Below are positions 59,707 to 64,000 of a stretch of DNA of 64,000 nt, one piece after another (within the stretch, counting starts at the first letter, position 1; each line of letters begins with the position of its first letter). This stretch comes from Coniferiporia sulphurascens (taxonomy: Eukaryota > Basidiomycota > Agaricomycetes > Hymenochaetales > Hymenochaetaceae): NCBI GenBank assembly GCA_002794785.1, contig NBBA01000022.1:124001-188000 (forward strand). Direction: 5' to 3'. The notes beneath the pieces were generated by a model that was not told the DNA's origin, made no database searches, and worked only from the letters and a program-made list of their open reading frames with translations. The position numbers were made by a program, and so were the translations under genes.

Positions 59707-60000
59707 GGCGGGCAGTCTTCAAGACGTTGGCACAAAGTAGGAGTCTGTAAAGCGCGGATGCAGGCCTTACTAATCAGTTTGCGTTGAAGTCGTCGACGCT
59801 GTGGCTCCGTTGAAGGGAATGTATGAACGTATCCCCACATGGACTTACTTTCTCACGCATCTGTGGCTGTGTTAAATCGTAATTATCGGCTAATCCTAAG
59901 CTCGTATTTAGCGAGGGCGCATCTCCCGTAAATATTCAGGTTTGATTATCGGCGTCTTCAGAGTCCAAACCGTCATCGTCCCACAGAACATCTGGAAGAT
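59707..60000. promoter_or_regulatory. Divergent promoter region, PRP6 / hypothetical gene
   Basis: About 290 bp between the PRP6 start and the proposed ATG of the next gene. Confidence 0.4.
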
Positions 60001-61522
60001 GCCACTTGAGGACCCTTTGACGCTCCAGAACACTGAGATAATTGAAAAAGTACGTTCGCGCTTCCGTTCAAATGTATCTCACGCTCTCACACTTTGGCAG
60101 TGCTCTGATAAGAGAACATACGCTGAGAACTGTGATTATTGCCGAAAGCATGGCTTACGAAATGAGAAAAGACCTGCGCGCCAGGAGCACCGAGATATGC
60201 AGCGATTCTTATCGCAGGCGTTGATCGAACTCCTAACTCAGAATAATATCTACCAACAAAATGGATTGCCATACACCCAGTCCGCACCGAAGGGATTTCT
60301 CCAGGTCGGGACCTCCATCTTGTTACCACGCTTAAGTCATGTTTCATATCCTTCCTTGTGACATTACTCTCCACAGCACCCAGAGATCTGGGTTGCAAGG
60401 CAAGGTAGACAGCTACTCGGCTGGCCAACAAATCTCCCCCGAGGAAGTGTTAGTATCTGGCCTATGCCAGTGGTCTATGCTGTTTCTGTGATGCTTCTGA
60501 AAGGAACCATTCGCATTGAATCGATGCATAACATCATCAATTCTCGAATTGCTACTCCGAGGGAAATCCAGCTCCAGAAAATCAGTGTCTCTCCCAGCAA
60601 GTTCAAACATCCTCAGAAGTCAAAGAATAAGGACAATAGTAATCTTCACTCACCGAGGCCAAAAGGTAGAAAGTCCTTTCTCGTCCCCAGAGAGGCTCTT
60701 CCTTATGCTGAATCCCGGTTTAAGACGGTAAAACGGATGATCATCTGCACATCGAGACCCATACCAGTATCTTCCCCACAAAGTCACAACCTCTTCTCTC
60801 GCATCCCAAGCAATCCGTCATCCGTTCTTCACCATCGGAACCTAGGACGCATGATATGCCTTTAAGCAGAGCTGACAAAGTGACCTATCGGCCGAGTACT
60901 CCAGGGGAAGACGATATGGGTAGGCGATATCTTTCTAACTCACTTACTTCGATTCCGGACCAACAGCGGTGTATACGCAGAAGCAATTCCAGGATACACC
61001 ACAAGAGCACATAATTATCGAGCATCGGGGTCCCGTGCATCGAATATTCCGACTAGTGAGACGGCATGCCCAGTCCATCCCCGTTCAAATGGGCCGAGCA
61101 AGTCAGAATCTGCGCATCAAAGGGCGCAGAGTGGCATCGCTTCCCTCAAGCGCAGGCACGAATCAAATGACTCCGGATTGTATAGCACGCATGTACACGC
61201 GAAGAAAACCAAAGGGATATGTCCTATGCCCAGTATTAATCAAGGTCAACAGCAGGGCCGTCGTGGTGGCTCTCATTCTCGCTCTATGCCTGAGCCTCAG
61301 TCAAAACATAGGGAAAGCAATTGTTCTAGAGCGATGCGACATTTACACCGAGCGAATAATGGTTCAAGCAAGGGAAAGAGGTCATCACGCCTTCCACACG
61401 ATAAAAATCTGAGTTCGGGAGCCAAGACGTTGTTCTCTCTGCCTGGTGGAGTGGATGTAAACTCTCTTGGGGAGGAGTCTCTAGATCAACTTATTCGTAA
61501 ATATGGACTTCCGTTTTCCTGA
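60001..61522 (+). CDS. Basic, Ser/Lys-rich hypothetical protein
   Basis: No known family. The proposed start is MPLEDPLTLQNTEIIEK at 60001, ending at a GTACGT donor. Further exons appear to be about 60103-60300 (CSDKRTYAENCDYCRKHGL), about 60375-60666 (GWPTNLPRGSVSIWPMPV, then SPSKFKHPQKSKNKDNSN), about 60723-60916 (DGKTDDHLHIETHTSIFPTK) and about 60968-61522. The last is the firmest: a long basic stretch rich in Arg, Ser and His that ends SLPGGVDVNSLGEESLDQLI, then RKYGLPFS. The last two junctions keep phase. It is probably nuclear and disordered with a conserved C-terminal helix; that is inference. Early exons are uncertain. Confidence 0.5.
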
Positions 61523-62060
61523 TTTCTGTTTGGCGCTATCTACTACATCCCGGATCTTCGTCCCCAACAATATATAATACGCTCCAGCACTTTACCCTAA
61601 TGGTCCACCCCCAGCTCCCCTTCTTGTTTCTTTGCACTGGCAGAACTGCCGCACTTCACCTAAATTAATATCTGTCCTGGAAGTAAAATACTAGCGTGTT
61701 GGTGCTATGTACTAGTACTAATACAAAATAGGTCTAATATTACCTGGCTAGACGTTCTGAAAACGTGCCCCAGGCGCCACCTCAGTCTGTTGACGCGTCT
61801 TGTACGTGTTCGGACTCCGAATGCAACCCCGTCTAAACTCTGTAGCTCCGACGCTGCACGCATGCTATGTGCTTAATTAGTGCTTAGTCCGCCGTGCGGC
61901 GCATCCCAGGTTGACACTTATGACGCACGGAGGGACCAGCCGATCCCCAGCCTGCGTCATCTGCAAGGCATCTCATAGCCACGATTATTATATATATACA
62001 TGAGTACTGGCTTGCATGACCATGACCGAACGTGCTTTTCAAGGCTGAAAGTCTGCCAGT
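61523..62060. other. Intergenic region upstream of the decarboxylase gene
   Basis: No gene is seen. It contains the TATA element at 61989-61998. Confidence 0.5.
61989..61998 (+). promoter_or_regulatory. TATA box of the decarboxylase gene
   Basis: TATATATATA, 63 bp before the proposed ATG at 62061. Confidence 0.55.
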
Positions 62061-64000
62061 AATGCCGATGGACATTGAAGGGTTGGTCTTCCTCTGTTGT
62101 TAGCAACCGCTGCTGAGTTCGACGGGTCTAGGTTTCGTAAGGCCGATTACCAGGCCGTAGATCGTATCTGTGACTTGTACTATAACCTCGACAAACGCAA
62201 TGTCGTCGCCGAGGTTGAACCTGGTTATCTCAGGAAGATTCTCCCAGGTAGACCAGGGGCGTACTCGCTGCGGCTCATGCTAACAATGTATTTCTCCGCC
62301 GAAGACCACGCCCCCGAACATGGGGAGGATTTCCAAGACATTGCAGACGATTATCAGAAGCACATCGTACCGGGTGAGTTAATGGCTTGAATCTCAACCA
62401 ACGCGCCTGGCTGAATAATTCCACTGTCCCATCCTTAAGGTCTGACAATCTGGCAGCATCCGTCGTTTTTTGCGTATTTCCCTACGCCGGCCACCTTCGA
62501 ATCGATGCTCGGTGACCTGTATGCTAGTAGCACCGCCAACCCCGGGTTCAACGTGCGTACGTTCCCATAAAACACTACTTCAGCAAAAAAACCTGAACGT
62601 TTTGTTGCACAGTGGGATTGTAGCCCAGCCTGTACAGAGTTGGAATCAATCGTCATAGATTGGGCGGCAAGACTTTTTGGTCTTGACGGTGCTTTCTATA
62701 AAAAGGGAGCCACAGGCGGAGGTGTTATACAGGTTGGGTTCATCTTTCACCTCCCTAACAAAAATTGACGAATTGTATCCACAGACGACTGCATCAGATT
62801 CCGTCCTTGTAGCAGTTGTAACTGCCTGCTCGACATATATGCGCGACCACGAAGATGTTGACCTCAGAAAGCTCGTCATCTACACGACAACACAGACGCA
62901 CTCGTTAGGAAAGAAAGCAGCCCTAGTTTTGGGACTGCGAGTCAAAGAGATTGAAGTACACATGGAAGATGACCTGTCTTTAAGAGGAAGCGCCCTACAA
63001 GATGCCTTGAGCAAGGACAAGGAGGAAGGACTCCATCCTTTTATATTAAGTGAGTCTTCGCTTTGTAATACTGCAAGTGGAGCCTCCCTGAGTATCCCGT
63101 GTGATAGTCGCAACTGTCGGAACAACGAACTCTGGTGCAGTAGATAATCTCCGAGAAATATTTGAAGTCTGTGAGTCCTGAAGACAGATTCCAATTGAAG
63201 CCACGCTTTCAATAAGCGATACCATATGTAGTGCAGGAGCACCCTTCAATCTGGGTACATGTAGATGCGGCGTGGGCTGGAGCAACCCTTTCATGTCCAG
63301 AATTCAGACAGGCATGTTACTTGGACGAGATCAATCGCTCCGCGCAATCCGTTTGCGTTAATTTTCACAAGGTCGGGAACGAAAATCGGGTCTTCGCAGG
63401 TGCATGGCTGACTTCTCCGGGTTAGTGGGGTCTCGTAAACTTCGACTGTTCCGCTCTTTGGGTGCGGAACCGTGATTCCTTGACTGAATCACTCGACATA
63501 ACGCCGGACTACCTAAGGACAGAGAATGGGGACGAAGGTGAACCTGCTATTCCCTAAGCAGACGTTGATTACTCACGCACTTTTCACGAAGGGACGGTAA
63601 TTGATTACCGCAACTGGCATTTGACCCTTAGCAGACGCTTCCGGTCGCTAAAGCTGTGGTTTGTACTCAGGAGCTATGGGGTAGAAGGTTTCAGAGAGCA
63701 TGTCCGTAAGGTGTGTAAATACACAGGAAGACATACGGAAGATAAGTAAAGTTTTGGTTCACAGGGTATCAGACTCAGCAAGCGCTTCACTTCCCTTGTC
63801 AATTCTTCCGCCGAACTCACGCTCGTGACTACTCCGTCTTTCGCTCTGAGTGTTTTTCGCATGAAGGCGCCCGAGGGAGAAAATTTCAACGCCGTTTCAC
63901 AGGATGACTTGACGCAAAAACTATATGAAAGGCTAAACAGTCGGCATGACATCGCAATAACAAAGACAGTGCTGAACGGCATATTCTGCATCCGATTTGC
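62061..64000 (+). CDS. Aromatic-L-amino-acid decarboxylase-like PLP enzyme (3' partial)
   Basis: A group II pyridoxal-phosphate decarboxylase that would convert Tyr, Trp, Dopa or similar to the amine. The start is MPMDIEG at 62061, spliced to [19 protein letters not shown]. Family blocks follow: [92 protein letters not shown] and the PLP-binding Asp in [10 protein letters not shown]. The Schiff-base Lys is in SVCVNFHK, joined across an intron ending at about 63425 to [17 protein letters not shown]. Later blocks include [20 protein letters not shown]. Homology continues to the window edge ([10 protein letters not shown]), so only the end is missing. No disabling change is seen. Substrate cannot be assigned from sequence. 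Confidence 0.92.

Overview
The window is nuclear DNA of a filamentous basidiomycete, most likely an Agaricomycete. Coding is dense on both strands. Introns are short (about 50-90 bp) and numerous, with GT-AG and a few GC-AG borders. The proteins are of familiar fungal types: RRM+YTH m6A reader, Gcn2, Miro/Gem1, Kre33/NAT10, Prp6, a CAP10/GT90 transferase, a CE8 pectinesterase and a Jen1-type carboxylate transporter. I saw no bacterial operon, CRISPR array, tRNA or rRNA gene.

Layout, left to right. A WW-type membrane protein runs in from the left edge (2-2616). After a poor stretch come a C2H2 zinc-finger protein (5087-6469), a Tma23-like G-patch ribosome-biogenesis protein (minus, 6929-8169), an uncharacterised protein (8332-9131) and the YTH reader (minus, 10383-13708). 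A gene-poor interval (about 14.9-17.5 kb) precedes a ten-exon secreted pectin methylesterase (17543-19485). A VWA-domain protein and the mitochondrial Rho GTPase Gem1 follow on the minus strand. Gem1 shares a 385-bp divergent promoter with GCN2 (24979-31190).

Downstream of GCN2 lies a clean 435-bp non-autonomous hAT-like element with an 8-bp target duplication. After it come a Gly-rich hypothetical, a Kre9/KNH-like secreted protein, an acidic-tailed hypothetical (minus) and a GT90 glycosyltransferase. Positions 40.1-45.0 kb form a gene graveyard: an STT3 oligosaccharyltransferase pseudogene (minus) sits between two decayed, mutually homologous NAD-dependent epimerase/reductase copies (plus).

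The right third returns to housekeeping genes: a small Cys-rich protein with an 11-nt microexon, KRE33 (minus), an F-box protein, a Jen1-like MFS transporter, PRP6 (minus), a basic hypothetical, and an aromatic-L-amino-acid decarboxylase-like PLP enzyme that leaves the right edge. The genes are mostly independent housekeeping functions (RNA modification and splicing, ribosome biogenesis, translation control, mitochondrial dynamics) mixed with saprotroph or plant-associated functions (pectin, carboxylate uptake). I see no metabolic cluster. Exon borders were assigned by eye from splice signals, phase and family similarity. Where I give exon sums they divide by three.
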